Below, piece by piece: positions 24,976 through 33,655 of a DNA stretch of 55,459 bases. Under the pieces are notes generated by a model. It was not told the DNA's origin. It searched no databases and saw nothing but the letters and a program-made list of their open reading frames with translations. The stretch spans positions 1 to 55,459 of the forward strand of contig VGRY01000021.1 of assembly GCA_016875195.1 (NCBI GenBank). The letters run 5' to 3'. The position numbers and the translations under genes were made by a program. The stretch's first letter is position 1. Every line of letters starts with the position of its first letter. Source of the DNA: Deltaproteobacteria bacterium. Lineage in GTDB: Bacteria > Desulfobacterota > BSN033 > UBA1163.

Positions 24976-26142
24976 ATGCCAGAACTTATATTACCTCATG
25001 GGGGGAAACTTACCCCTTTAATCCTTAAGAGTGAAGCACTAAAAGAGGGCAAGAAGAAAGCAGAAACACTTCAAAAAGTTCAGATGTCAACCCGGGAAAG
25101 GGATGATTTGATTATGATGGGGATTGGAGCCTTCAGCCCTCTTGAAGGGTTTATGGGAAAGGCTGACTGGAAAAGGGTTTGTGATGAGATGAGAATGGTT
25201 GATGGAACCCTCTGGCCAATTCCAATTACACTCTCGGTGGATAAGGAGGTTGCCAAGGGCTTGAAGGAAGGTCAGGAAATCACTTTGTTCGATAGAGAAG
25301 ACAACGAACTCATGGGCATCATGGCGGTCCAAGAAAAGTATCAGATCGATAAGGTTTATGAGTGTAAAAAGGTTTTTAAAACCGATGATATCAAGCACCC
25401 CGGGGTGGCCAAGGTGATGGCACAAGGAGAAGTCATTCTTGCCGGTCCGGTGAAGGTGTTGAGCGAAGGTGAGTATCCAAAAAGGTTTGATGGTATCTAT
25501 GCCACCCCGGAAGAGACCCGTAAACTCTTTCAGGAAAAAGGGTGGAAGACGATCGCCGCCTTACAGCTCAGAAATCCAATGCATCGTTCCCATGAATATC
25601 TCGCTAAAGTTGCTTTGGAGATTTGCGATGGGCTTTTCATTCATCAGCTTATTGGAAATCTCAAAGAAGGAGATATCCCAGCCGAAATCCGAGTCAGATG
25701 CGTTGATGTTTTAGTCGAGCACTATTTTCCAAAGGATCGAGTTATCCAGAAAGGTTATCCTTTAGAGATGCGTTATGCCGGGCCACGAGAGGCACTGCTC
25801 CATGCGATATTCAGGCAGAACTATGGAGCGACTCACCTCATTGTGGGACGGGATCATGCAGGTGTTGGTAACTATTATGGTCCATTTGAAGCCCAGGAGA
25901 TCTTCGATCAAATTCCCCCCAATATTCTCTTGATTAAACCCCTAAAGATTGACTGGACCTTCTATTGTTACCGCTGCAAAGGGATGGCTTCTTATAAAAC
26001 CTGCCCTCACCCTGAGGGGGATCATCTGATATTGAGCGGGACGTTACTACGCAAGAAACTGGCCGATGGAGATTCGATACCCGAAGAGTTCAGCCGGCCT
26101 GAAGTTCTCAAGATCCTGACCCAATATTACCGAACTCTATAA
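24976..26142 (+). CDS. sat: Sulfate adenylyltransferase (ATP sulfurylase, Sat type)
   Basis: 388 residues from the ATG at 24976 (GAAGG upstream); the frame is open to 24862 but that part crosses the palindromic repeat. Hallmarks: [14 protein letters not shown] around residue 196, which carries the ATP-binding QxRNPxHRxHE motif; [14 protein letters not shown] around 290; and the [13 protein letters not shown] end motif. It catalyses ATP plus sulfate to APS plus pyrophosphate, or the reverse in sulfur oxidisers. Single-chain, without APS kinase. AprAB and APS reductase are not in the window. It sits just upstream of the TSUP permease and downstream of two CysD-like genes. Confidence 0.93.
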   Translation: MPELILPHGGKLTPLILKSEALKEGKKKAETLQKVQMSTRERDDLIMMGIGAFSPLEGFMGKADWKRVCDEMRMVDGTLWPIPITLSVDKEVAKGLKEGQEITLFDREDNELMGIMAVQEKYQIDKVYECKKVFKTDDIKHPGVAKVMAQGEVILAGPVKVLSEGEYPKRFDGIYATPEETRKLFQEKGWKTIAALQLRNPMHRSHEYLAKVALEICDGLFIHQLIGNLKEGDIPAEIRVRCVDVLVEHYFPKDRVIQKGYPLEMRYAGPREALLHAIFRQNYGATHLIVGRDHAGVGNYYGPFEAQEIFDQIPPNILLIKPLKIDWTFYCYRCKGMASYKTCPHPEGDHLILSGTLLRKKLADGDSIPEEFSRPEVLKILTQYYRTL

Positions 26143-26148
26143 GAAAAG

Positions 26149-26910
26149 ATGGAGAATGTCTCCCTGCCTCTTCTACCCTTGATTGGTCTGACAGGTGGGT
26201 TCCTTTCGGGATTGCTCGGTCTGGGAGGAGGGGTGATTATACTTCCCCTTCTCACCTTCATTGGAGGGGTTCCTCTCAAGCTTGCCACGGGAACGGATCT
26301 CGTCCATGTGTGTATCGCCTCGGCGACAGGCGTGTTTTCCCATTACCGAAGCGGGAATATCGATCTAAAAGCTGGGGCGTTGTTGGGGCTGGCAGGCGTT
26401 GCAGGAGGATTCGCAGGTTCTTTCCTATCTGTCCATTTGTCTACCTACGACATACAGATCATTTACCTTTTGGTAGTTCTCCTGACCATTATAATTCTCT
26501 TGATTCCGCTTAAGTTGGAGAACAATGACTACAAGAAGGGCAATTTCAACAAGGCCCTTGGGGTTGTGATTGGTGTTGGAGGTGGTTCTCTGGCTGGCCT
26601 TTTGGGTATCGGAGGGGGATTTATCATGATTCCCTTGGTGATCTACCTTCTGGGGATCCCGCTTCGAGTAACAATCGGGACTTCTCTACTGATTATACTG
26701 ATTTCATCCATGGGAACCATTGCAGCAAAATTTAAAGTTGGGCACATTCATCTCACCATTACCTTTTTCGTTGTTTCAGGCTCAGTCATTGGGGCTCTCT
26801 TAGGAGCTCATGTTAGCCGAAAGACCCATATTAGATTTCTCCGAATGATCCTCTTCTCTGTTTTGGTTCTGATCTTGATCATGGTTGGATTGAAAACCTT
26901 CTTCCAATGA
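26149..26910 (+). CDS. TSUP-family membrane permease (TauE/SafE/YfcA-like)
   Basis: 253 residues, seven to eight membrane helices. Two similar halves each begin with a glycine-rich motif typical of the family: GGFLSGLLGLGGGVIILPLL near residue 15 and GGGSLAGLLGIGGGFIMIPL near 145. TSUP proteins move sulfur-containing anions such as sulfite, sulfonates or thiosulfate across the inner membrane. It begins six bases after the sat stop, so the two form one transcript. Likely role: efflux or uptake of the sulfur anion handled by Sat. Confidence 0.87.
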   Translation: MENVSLPLLPLIGLTGGFLSGLLGLGGGVIILPLLTFIGGVPLKLATGTDLVHVCIASATGVFSHYRSGNIDLKAGALLGLAGVAGGFAGSFLSVHLSTYDIQIIYLLVVLLTIIILLIPLKLENNDYKKGNFNKALGVVIGVGGGSLAGLLGIGGGFIMIPLVIYLLGIPLRVTIGTSLLIILISSMGTIAAKFKVGHIHLTITFFVVSGSVIGALLGAHVSRKTHIRFLRMILFSVLVLILIMVGLKTFFQ

Positions 26911-26999
26911 TTTCCTATTCATCTCTTCATCAAAACAGGTGCCGAATAGTAGGTGGTGACCATTTCGTTGCTGTGGTCGGTATCGGTCTGGATGCCGAG

Positions 27000-27056
27000 A
27001 CATACGGGGTCACATCTTCATATGTCATTAAGTTTCGGCTGATGTGTCCTTCCTAA
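27000..27056 (+). repeat. Bipartite repeat copy upstream of the toxin-antitoxin/DUF72 unit
   Basis: 27000-27050 is identical to 32571-32621. It carries GGGGTCACATC on the left and GTGTCCTTCCTA on the right. The 26911-27354 gap has no supported gene; it holds this repeat, the 27071-27183 repeat and the promoter at 27301. Confidence 0.75.
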
Positions 27057-27070
27057 TATAAGAAAAGAAA

Positions 27071-27183
27071 AAGGCTCCGGTGTCAGGCCTTGAATTGTGA
27101 ATTTAGGGAAAGGATCTCGGGTGGCAACAGCAGCTCTAAATCTTCAATCCAGACCAAGGTGTCTGACTGAAAAATTCAGTCAA
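27071..27183 (+). repeat. 113-bp direct repeat A (partner at 29206-29319)
   Basis: Starts AAGGCTCCGGTGTCAGGCCT and ends in the hairpin TGACTGAA-AAA-TTCAGTCA. A second copy of about 80-85% identity follows the DUF72 gene in the same orientation, so the two copies bracket the toxin-antitoxin pair and DUF72. Confidence 0.75.
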
Positions 27184-27300
27184 ACACAAAAGGTTTCAAA
27201 AACCAAGTCTTTACTGTATCGGTTGTTTTAGGTACTTCATTTTTCAGTCAAGACCTCCACAGCCGTTGACTGGCTGTCCGGTAAGTCCCTGTTAAGAATC

Positions 27301-27329
27301 TTGACATCTCCCACAATAAATGTAATACT
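27301..27329 (+). promoter_or_regulatory. Promoter of the BrnT-like toxin-antitoxin pair
   Basis: TTGACA (27301-27306), 16-17 bases, then TAATACT (27323-27329), 26 bases before the TTG start codon of the toxin and followed by AGGAG. Confidence 0.6.
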
Positions 27330-27354
27330 ATGTATGACCATCTAGGAGCCTCGA

Positions 27355-27627
27355 TTGCAGATCTCAGAGTTTGAGTGGGATGAAGGTAATGTTCTTCATT
27401 TCGAGCTCGGCCACGGAATTGAACCGGAGGAAGCCGAAGAAGTCTTTGTTCATAGACCTCTCTTTCGCAAGACCAAAAAGGGACATTATGTGGCCATGGG
27501 TCCAACCGACGCAGGAAGGTATCTGGTTGTGATTTTCGAGAAGAAATCCAAAGGGATCGTACGCCCAATCACAGGTTGGGATATGAGCCGATCAGAAGTT
27601 CAATATTATAGAAAGCATAGGAGGTGA
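27355..27627 (+). CDS. BrnT-family toxin
   Basis: 90 residues from a TTG with AGGAG six bases upstream. It follows the BrnT pattern: FEWDEGNVLHFELGHGIEPEEAEEVF at the start, a G-x-YLVVIFEKK strand and a C-terminal RPITGWDMSRSEVQYYRKHR that corresponds to the usual ISAR-x-A-x-R-E-x-x-YY motif. BrnT toxins are small RelE-fold ribonucleases that stop translation. The antitoxin starts seven bases downstream, in the toxin-first order usual for brnTA. Confidence 0.75.
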   Translation: MQISEFEWDEGNVLHFELGHGIEPEEAEEVFVHRPLFRKTKKGHYVAMGPTDAGRYLVVIFEKKSKGIVRPITGWDMSRSEVQYYRKHRR

Positions 27628-27633
27628 GGGGCC

Positions 27634-27918
27634 GTGAAGAAGGAGAGAGAGAAGCAGTGGGCGGATTACTATGACCAGGTAAACATTCTGGATGAGCTTC
27701 TGGAGGAACCTGTTGAATTTAGCTTGGGAGGACAACTCCGCCGCGATATTGTTTCAAAAAGGAGAAAAAGGAGACTCCAGAATATAACGATTAAAATAGA
27801 TCCCCTTCAGGTCCAGGCCATTAGGAAATTGGCAACGACGAAATCGGTCCCTTATCAAACCTTGATTCGACATTGGCTCTCAGAGGAAATTAAGAAAGAA
27901 TTGAATCTCGTAAAGTGA
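27634..27918 (+). CDS. BrnA/CopG-like antitoxin
   Basis: 94 residues from a GTG with GGAGGTGAGG upstream. The C-terminal half (NITIKIDPLQVQAIRKLATT then SVPYQTLIRHWLSEEI) is a ribbon-helix-helix domain that should bind the operator; the N-terminal half would wrap the toxin. Order and spacing match brnTA operons, where the complex represses its own promoter. Confidence 0.72.
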   Translation: MKKEREKQWADYYDQVNILDELLEEPVEFSLGGQLRRDIVSKRRKRRLQNITIKIDPLQVQAIRKLATTKSVPYQTLIRHWLSEEIKKELNLVK

Positions 27919-28026
27919 AATGGGGTATCATCGCTCCAAGGTTAGCCATTTTGGGGGCCATTGAGCTATTTGGCTCTGGGGTCAGGTCTATTTTCTTGGC
28001 ATGACCTCCCGTGAGGGTAAGGCTTT

Positions 28027-28156
28027 GGGGTCAGACTTAAAAATTGAGATTCGGTGTCCTCCCTAAAAAGTTCGGCATCCGAGAATAACGCAAAGCTCGT
28101 GGCACATAGAGCCTCATCTCAGCTATAACCTACTTCTTTGGTATGAGCGATTCATT
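28027..28156 (+). repeat. Bipartite repeat plus leader of the DUF72 gene
   Basis: GGGGTCAGAC (28027) to GTGTCCTCCCTAAAAAG (to 28070). 28055-28156 matches 32616-32717 at 101 of 102 positions, so the leader of the DUF72 gene is present twice in the window. The rest of 27919-28196 is gene-free. Confidence 0.8.
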
Positions 28157-28196
28157 TATTGAAAGGTATTTTACTTCGGTTCTATAAAACATCCAG

Positions 28197-29204
28197 ATGA
28201 CCACTGAAGAGGAATCTGACCTTAAGAAATATCGCTTTAGGGACCTCCATCCAAACATCTCCATAGGGATGGCGAGTGATCGGTATGCAGGATGGATTGG
28301 GCAGGTTTACTCGGAGGGGCGATACAGCAAAGAGATTAAGCACCGTACTCATAAAATAGGAGAAAAAACCTTTACCGAAGAAGTTCTCCCTGTTGAAAGC
28401 GTCGAAGAATATTTTGAACACTTCCCGATCCTGGAGATTGACTTTACCTTTTACCGATTGCTTCTGGACAAAAACGGAAAACCGACCCCGAACTATTTTA
28501 CCCTGAAAGAATACCAGCAACATTTGAAAAAAGATGACCAACTCATTCTCAAGGTCCCCCAGTTGATCTTTGCAAGAAGAATCCGGCAGGGCGGGAAGTT
28601 TGTTGAGAACGAAGCCTATCTGAATTCTCAAATCTTCACCCACCAGTTTTATAAACCAGCGGTTGAGATTTTAAGTTCTAACTTGAGGGGATTTATGTTC
28701 GAGCAGGAGTATCACCCTAAAAAGGAGCGGGTTGAACCGGACGAGATGGCGAAAGCTCTGGATGCGTTTTTTAATGCCATTCCTAAGGATAAGCGCTACC
28801 ATGTTGAACTTCGCACAGAGGCGTATTTAGCTGAACCTGTATTTGATGTCCTGGAGAAACATGGGGTAGGGCTGGTTTACTCCCACTGGACATGGCTTCC
28901 ACCTCTGTCTAAGCAGTTTTCTAAGACGAAGGGGAGGTTTTTTAATTCGGGAGGAGATTGTATTATCCGTCTGATGACACCCAGGCGCATGAGCTACGAG
29001 GATTCGTATACCAAGGCATTTCCCTTTAATGAGAATGTGGAAGGAATGATGAACCCTGAAATGATCGATGATGCAGTTGAAATCATTATGAAAGGGGTCA
29101 GGCAAAATAAGAGGATGAGACTGATCATCAATAATCGGGCGGGGGGCAATGGCCCCATCATCGCCCAGGAAATCGCCGAGGAGTTACAAAAAGGGAAATT
29201 TTAG
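28197..29204 (+). CDS. DUF72-family protein (TIM-barrel-like, YecE family)
   Basis: 335 residues. Typical DUF72 blocks: ISIGMASDRYAGWIGQVYS near the start, SVEEYFEHFPILEIDFTFYR, LRGFMFEQEYHP and YHVELRTEAYLAEPVFDVLE, then VGLVYSHWTWLPPL. The family adopts a TIM-barrel fold of uncertain function. There is no strong ribosome site at the ATG. The gene lies between two 113-bp direct repeats, and its leader plus last 223 bp recur at 32616-32940. Confidence 0.8.
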   Translation: MTTEEESDLKKYRFRDLHPNISIGMASDRYAGWIGQVYSEGRYSKEIKHRTHKIGEKTFTEEVLPVESVEEYFEHFPILEIDFTFYRLLLDKNGKPTPNYFTLKEYQQHLKKDDQLILKVPQLIFARRIRQGGKFVENEAYLNSQIFTHQFYKPAVEILSSNLRGFMFEQEYHPKKERVEPDEMAKALDAFFNAIPKDKRYHVELRTEAYLAEPVFDVLEKHGVGLVYSHWTWLPPLSKQFSKTKGRFFNSGGDCIIRLMTPRRMSYEDSYTKAFPFNENVEGMMNPEMIDDAVEIIMKGVRQNKRMRLIINNRAGGNGPIIAQEIAEELQKGKF

Positions 29205-29205
29205 T

Positions 29206-29319
29206 AAGGCTCCGGTGTTAGGCCTTGGATTGTAAATTCAGAGAAATGATCTCAGGGCAGGCAACGGTAGCTCAAATCTTAAATCCAGGCCACAGTTCGT
29301 GACTGAAAAATTCAGTCAA
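29206..29319 (+). repeat. 114-bp direct repeat B (partner at 27071-27183)
   Basis: Begins two bases after the DUF72 stop and ends, like copy A, with TGACTGAAAAATTCAGTCAA. Same orientation as copy A. Confidence 0.75.
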
Positions 29320-29396
29320 CTTGTTCAAAGATGTAATTAGCAACTAGGTAAACCCCCGGCTCTGCCCTGATTGTGGGACACACTTAAGGCTACCTC

Positions 29397-29520
29397 TAAA
29401 AATGTCATTCCGGTCCCGATCTTTATCGGGAGAATCCAGTCCCGCTTTTGGCGGGATTGAAATGACTGGACTCCGGTCGTTGCGACTCGAAACCGAGTTT
29501 TCACCGGAGTGACGAATTTT
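29397..29520. repeat. Complex palindromic repeat
   Basis: Outer arms TGTCATTCCGGT and ACCGGAGTGACG enclose smaller hairpins CCCGATCTTTATCGGG, TCCCGCTTTTGGCGGGA and the pair ATCCAGTC/GACTGGA. This resembles the mobile palindromic units common between genes in many environmental bacteria. The 29320-29560 gap contains nothing else I can support. Confidence 0.65.
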
Positions 29521-29560
29521 GAATTATGGTTCATCCGGGAATTGAGTGGGTAACCTCCCT

Positions 29561-29938
29561 TTAGGTTAAGGGGAGGTGGGGAGGGGTTACTTTTCGTCCC
29601 AGCTCAGATAGGACGCTTTCCATATCAAGCAATACCTCATTGTCCCAAAACCGCATAACCTCAATCCCCTTGACTTTCAGGTATTCTGAACGAACGGCAT
29701 CATATTTCTTAGCCTTGCATCGGTTGTGCTGTCCCCCGTCTAATTCTACTGCGAGTTTCATGTTTGGACAATAAAAATCTAAAATATAAGGCCCAATGCT
29801 GTATTGGCGGAAAAATTTCATTCCATAGAACTGCTTGTTTCGGAGGTATGCCCAAAGGGCCTTTTCCGAATCCGTCTGATTACGCCTCAATTCCCTTCGT
29901 CGTTGCTTTAATGCCGGGTCATTCTGAAGGTATTTCAT
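29561..29938 (-). CDS. DUF559 endonuclease-like protein
   Basis: 125 residues on the minus strand from the ATG at 29938, preceded by GGAGGGGGA. It matches the DUF559 (Vsr-like) family: LRRNQTDSEKALWAYLRNKQ, FFRQYSIGPYILDFYCP, and LAVELDGGQH. These motifs (D in ILDFY, E and D in VELDG) form a restriction-fold metal site. Such genes are common singletons associated with mobile or repeat-rich DNA; the biological role is not established. Confidence 0.8.
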   Translation of the reverse strand: MKYLQNDPALKQRRRELRRNQTDSEKALWAYLRNKQFYGMKFFRQYSIGPYILDFYCPNMKLAVELDGGQHNRCKAKKYDAVRSEYLKVKGIEVMRFWDNEVLLDMESVLSELGRKVTPPHLPLT

Positions 29939-29950
29939 AACTCCCCCTCC

Positions 29951-30603
29951 CCCCCTCTTATACTTAAGAGGGGGAAAAGCACCCATAAAAAAGCCGGATG
30001 AATCTGAATTATTAGAGGTTCCCTTAAGACTGAAGGCATCAAAATATTTTGTGATACCAATAAATTATCTCCTCCCCCTTTGATGGGGGATGTATAGACC
30101 GGGGAGATGGGAGGAATCCAATCCTCCGGAGTAGGCAACCGCACCCTTGTTCACCTTAGGAGTCACCGTCTTTTCAATCCTCTAATATGCCCCGGATGTC
30201 CATGAAAGATTAACCTTCTGAATAATTTGGGTTCAGATGTTGCTATAAAACCAGTGCTTAAACAATCTTGTTAATAAGAGACGAATTGCCTCAAATGAGG
30301 ACAATTTTTCAAAAACATGAAACATTTTTCAATTTATCTAAAAATTGGGACTCAGGGTAAACAAAAAAACCTAACATTTACAAACAATTAAAAAATGGGA
30401 GAGCTATCAAAGTTTGGCTTAATAATTGCTTGCTTTTAACCATGCAATATTAAACGAAAATCTGTTTTGTAAAAAGAATTCAAATGGAAAATCCAACATG
30501 ACACGGTCTTTCAAATATTTCAGAGCCCTCTCTTCTACCCTTCCTATTCTATAAGAAGGAAAATTTAAATTGACTATCCAATAAATGCACAGGAGGTAAT
30601 TTT
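29951..30603. other. Gene-free, AT-rich stretch with hairpins
   Basis: A perfect 10-bp hairpin (CCCCCTCTTA-TACT-TAAGAGGGGG, 29951-29974) lies just upstream of the DUF559 gene. Similar CCCTCTT/AAGAGGG hairpins occur at 32980-33000. 30180-30600 is AT-rich with no reading frame I trust; it should hold the promoter of the secreted protein gene, but I cannot pick one. Confidence 0.5.
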
Positions 30604-32436
30604 ATGAATGGTGATAAAATGCGATTCCCAAAATGGCCTTTAATTCTGTTAATGTTTTTTGTAGGGATTTCTCTGAATTCAATAGCTCATGGTGAGGGAG
30701 AGCTGACCGTCACTCTTTCAGGCTCCGGAACTGGGATAGTCAAGAGTTCGGACAATCTTATAAATTGCGGGGTGGATTGTCAAGAGAACTATCAAGAAAA
30801 TAAGAGGATTACCCTGAACGCCTCCGGCAATGAGAATTCATATTTTGCAGGCTGGTCTGGAGATCCTTGTAGTGGCGTTACGAAACCAAGCTGTTCTTTT
30901 ACTATGGACCATGATAAAAATATCACCGCCATCTTTGAATTGAAACCAACCCTTGTCCTCACCAAGTCTGGAAATGGTAAAGGAAGTGTAAAAAGCTCAA
31001 CGAGAAGCAGCATGGGGAGCAGGCAGAGCTCATCGGTAGGGATAGACTGTGGCCCCGACTGTCCACAAGATAGCGCCCTGTTCGACCATAATAGGAAAAT
31101 AGTTCTGAAAGCCACCGTGGATCCATATTCAACTTTTTTGGGTTGGGATGGATTTGAGTGTACTGGTATCACAAGCCCTCAATGTACGATATTGATGGAC
31201 CAAAGCAAGGAGGTCACAGCAAGATTTGAACTTCCCGATATCTCCATCTCTCCGACCTTCTATGATTTTAAAGATGTGAGAGTAAGACAAAGCTCACCGC
31301 CTGCATCATTCACCATTATGAACAATGGGACGGGTAATCTAAAATTGACGAAAATAGAACTGTTAGGAACAGATGCAAGATTATTCAAGATAACGAGAAG
31401 CATGACGAGAAGCAGGCAACAAACCTTGACTCTAAGCCCGGGAGGTCAATATTCCTTTTCCGTTACCTTTTCACCGACCTCCATCGGTTTAAAGACCGCG
31501 ACCCTGAGAATAACCTCCAATGATCCGGATGCATCCATCACGGAGATAGCACTCACTGGAAAAGGAACCGATTCAATATTCACGGCATCGAATACTCCAA
31601 TGGTCGCAGGCGCAATCGTTCAAACATTTAATCTCTTAGGTCTCATCACCGATTTAAACTCTTTATCTCCTATTGGAAATTACCCAGGCAACATCAAAAT
31701 GAGCACAACCACCCCTGGTCATTTCATCATCCCATACCACAAGGATGCTATTTCACTGCCCTCTATGGAATGCGAAGAAAGTGGGACGATCTCCTTAAAA
31801 GTAACTTGGGATGGGCCTACCCTACCCACGGACCCTTCTCAGATTATTGATCTGAAAATTCAGATGACGTTTGATTCATGCACTCAATTTGGATGTTCGA
31901 TAAATGGCATGATACAGATCATATTTGAAGGTCCTTTGAGTGACCCTACGAAGATAAAGATATCCGTGCCAGAGTTAACCTATTCCAATACAAACACAGG
32001 CGAGGATGTCACTATAAAAGATCTTATGATCACGATCACTGGCTTTACCATGGAGGCAGATCATCTCATCAGTGGGACAATAGAAGTTTCAGGAACCCTA
32101 TCTGGCACATCAGGTGGAAGCCCCATCGATATGGAGTGTGAACAATTTAAGATAGAATTCGTACCATCCTCAACGGGTACAACGATCACTATTTCGGGGA
32201 GGATCAAACCATCTTGTCTCGGCGATTGGGTAACGATCACCACCCCTACTCCAATATTTATTCCGATGGGTGATGCTTGCCCTACCGCAGGCGAGATCGT
32301 TGCCATTTCTGGCGAATATACTGTCAGAATAGTGATTTCCTCAAATTACAATATCACAGTGTATTTTAATGAAACTCTGATTCAGACCTATACGAACTGC
32401 CGAGACGTAGCGGCCCTATGTTGTAATAAACCATAG
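30604..32436 (+). CDS. Secreted multi-domain protein with InlB-like and HYDIN-like repeats
   Basis: 610 residues with an N-terminal signal peptide (LILLMFFVGISLNSIAHG), ATG preceded by AGGAGG. Residues about 35-115 and 118-210 are two divergent InlB-B/listeria-type repeats (LTVTLSGSGTGIVKSS with a paired GVDCQ, FAGWSGDPC, NITAIFEL; then FLGWDGFEC, VTARFEL), each with conserved cysteines. Residues about 212-325 form a HYDIN/choice-of-anchor-D-like Ig domain (ASFTIMNNGTGNLKLTKIEL then TLRITSNDPD). The last ~280 residues are beta-rich and unrecognised. Likely a cell-surface or extracellular adhesion-type protein. A strong terminator follows. Confidence 0.75.
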   Translation: MNGDKMRFPKWPLILLMFFVGISLNSIAHGEGELTVTLSGSGTGIVKSSDNLINCGVDCQENYQENKRITLNASGNENSYFAGWSGDPCSGVTKPSCSFTMDHDKNITAIFELKPTLVLTKSGNGKGSVKSSTRSSMGSRQSSSVGIDCGPDCPQDSALFDHNRKIVLKATVDPYSTFLGWDGFECTGITSPQCTILMDQSKEVTARFELPDISISPTFYDFKDVRVRQSSPPASFTIMNNGTGNLKLTKIELLGTDARLFKITRSMTRSRQQTLTLSPGGQYSFSVTFSPTSIGLKTATLRITSNDPDASITEIALTGKGTDSIFTASNTPMVAGAIVQTFNLLGLITDLNSLSPIGNYPGNIKMSTTTPGHFIIPYHKDAISLPSMECEESGTISLKVTWDGPTLPTDPSQIIDLKIQMTFDSCTQFGCSINGMIQIIFEGPLSDPTKIKISVPELTYSNTNTGEDVTIKDLMITITGFTMEADHLISGTIEVSGTLSGTSGGSPIDMECEQFKIEFVPSSTGTTITISGRIKPSCLGDWVTITTPTPIFIPMGDACPTAGEIVAISGEYTVRIVISSNYNITVYFNETLIQTYTNCRDVAALCCNKP

Positions 32437-32463
32437 ACATTTCGATTCTAACGCGACTCAATG

Positions 32464-32498
32464 AAAGTAGGGGCATCGAGGGCCCCTACTTTTTTTTG
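32464..32498 (+). terminator. Intrinsic terminator of the secreted protein gene
   Basis: AAGTAGGGGC (32465-32474), seven-base loop, GCCCCTACTT (32482-32491), then a T-run (32492-32497). Perfect 10-bp stem. Confidence 0.9.
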
Positions 32499-32570
32499 TC
32501 GATAACCCATGGATTGAAAAGGAATAGAGGGGGCAGGCCGCAACATTCAACATCATAGGATATGGGCTAA

Positions 32571-32993
32571 ACATACGGGGTCACATCTTCATATGTCATT
32601 AAGTTTCGGCTGATGTGTCCTCCCTAAAAAGTTCGGCATCCGAGAATAAAGCAAAGCTCGTGGCACATAGAGCCTCATCTCAGCTATAACCTACTTCTTT
32701 GGTATGAGCGATTCATTCTGATGACACCCTTGCGCATGAGCTACGAGGATTCGTATACCAAGGACTTTCCCTTTGATAAGATGGTGGAGGGAATGATGAA
32801 CCCTGAAATGATCGATGATGCAGTTGAAATCATTATGAATGGGATCGGGCTAAATAAGAGGATGAGACTGATCATCAATAATCGGGCGGGGGGCGATAGC
32901 CCCCTCATCGTCCAGGAAATCGCCGAGGAGCTGCAAAAAGAAAATCGGGGACGGGTTCAGATTATAAAATCTCCCCGTGCCCCTCTTTGCTAA
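32571..32993 (+). pseudogene. Doubly deleted second copy of the BrnTA-DUF72 unit (3' remnant of DUF72)
   Basis: Three blocks join end to end: 32571-32621 equals 27000-27050; 32616-32717 equals 28055-28156; 32718-32940 is colinear with 28971-29193, the last third of DUF72. The first junction lies in the shared GTGTCCT of two bipartite repeats and removes the whole toxin-antitoxin pair (about 1.0 kb). The second removes 814 bp including the DUF72 5' two-thirds. An open frame remains (32721-32993, MSYEDSYTKDFPFDKMVEGM and on) but it has only a fragment of the domain. The tail after 32940 is unrelated. Confidence 0.85.
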
Positions 32994-33229
32994 AGAGGGG
33001 TAAGAGAAGGATAAATATTAAGAGAAGAGCTATGGGATCTGGCTTGGAATATTGCAGGTCTGAAGGTGGTTGGTGAGGTTAATGTTTTGCTTAGCATTTT
33101 AAAAGGTCAATTCAGGGAATGCAAAGAATTTCAGTCTGGCCAGTGATGACAGGAACGGGTTTGCGTGAGAAAATCGGCAACGGTTTCCATGATTGAGGAA
33201 AACTGTGGAGCCCGATGAGAAGCCCATCA

Positions 33230-33655
33230 TTAAACATTACCAAGGAAAATGACTCTTGGATAAGGTTGTATTTTTTCAAATAGTTTCTTGTCAGCGGTAA
33301 TGAAGGAAGCGTTGAGGAGGCGGGAGAGGGCAACGAACGATGCATCATAAAAGGTTATCTTGTACTCCCGGGAAACTTGGTAAGCGTCTTCAGCAAGAGG
33401 TAGATCGATGGGATATATCTGAAGGTCAAGTCCAAAGGTTTCTTTTAAGATTGTCAGTCCATCTTTGGACACAAGGCCTTCCTTAAATCGAAGGATGTTC
33501 CCCAATTCGTAAAAAAGTAAGTCCGGCACATGAATCTCAATTTTTCCATGGAGATGGCGTTCGAGGATTGAGACCGCTTGAGACACGTAGTCTTCATCCC
33601 CGGGCTGACGATACCATTTAAAAACAACAGAGGAGTCAACAATGAAGGGGATCAT
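33230..33655 (-). CDS. PIN-domain toxin (VapC-like)
   Basis: 141 residues, minus strand. PIN-domain acidic residues appear in order: D7 in PFIVDSSVVFKW, E in LLFYELGNIL, D in ITFYDASFVAL and D in SFITADKKLFEK. VapC toxins are magnesium-dependent ribonucleases, often tRNA-specific. It overlaps the upstream antitoxin by four bases (ATGA), so expression is coupled. Confidence 0.85.
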   Translation of the reverse strand: MIPFIVDSSVVFKWYRQPGDEDYVSQAVSILERHLHGKIEIHVPDLLFYELGNILRFKEGLVSKDGLTILKETFGLDLQIYPIDLPLAEDAYQVSREYKITFYDASFVALSRLLNASFITADKKLFEKIQPYPRVIFLGNV

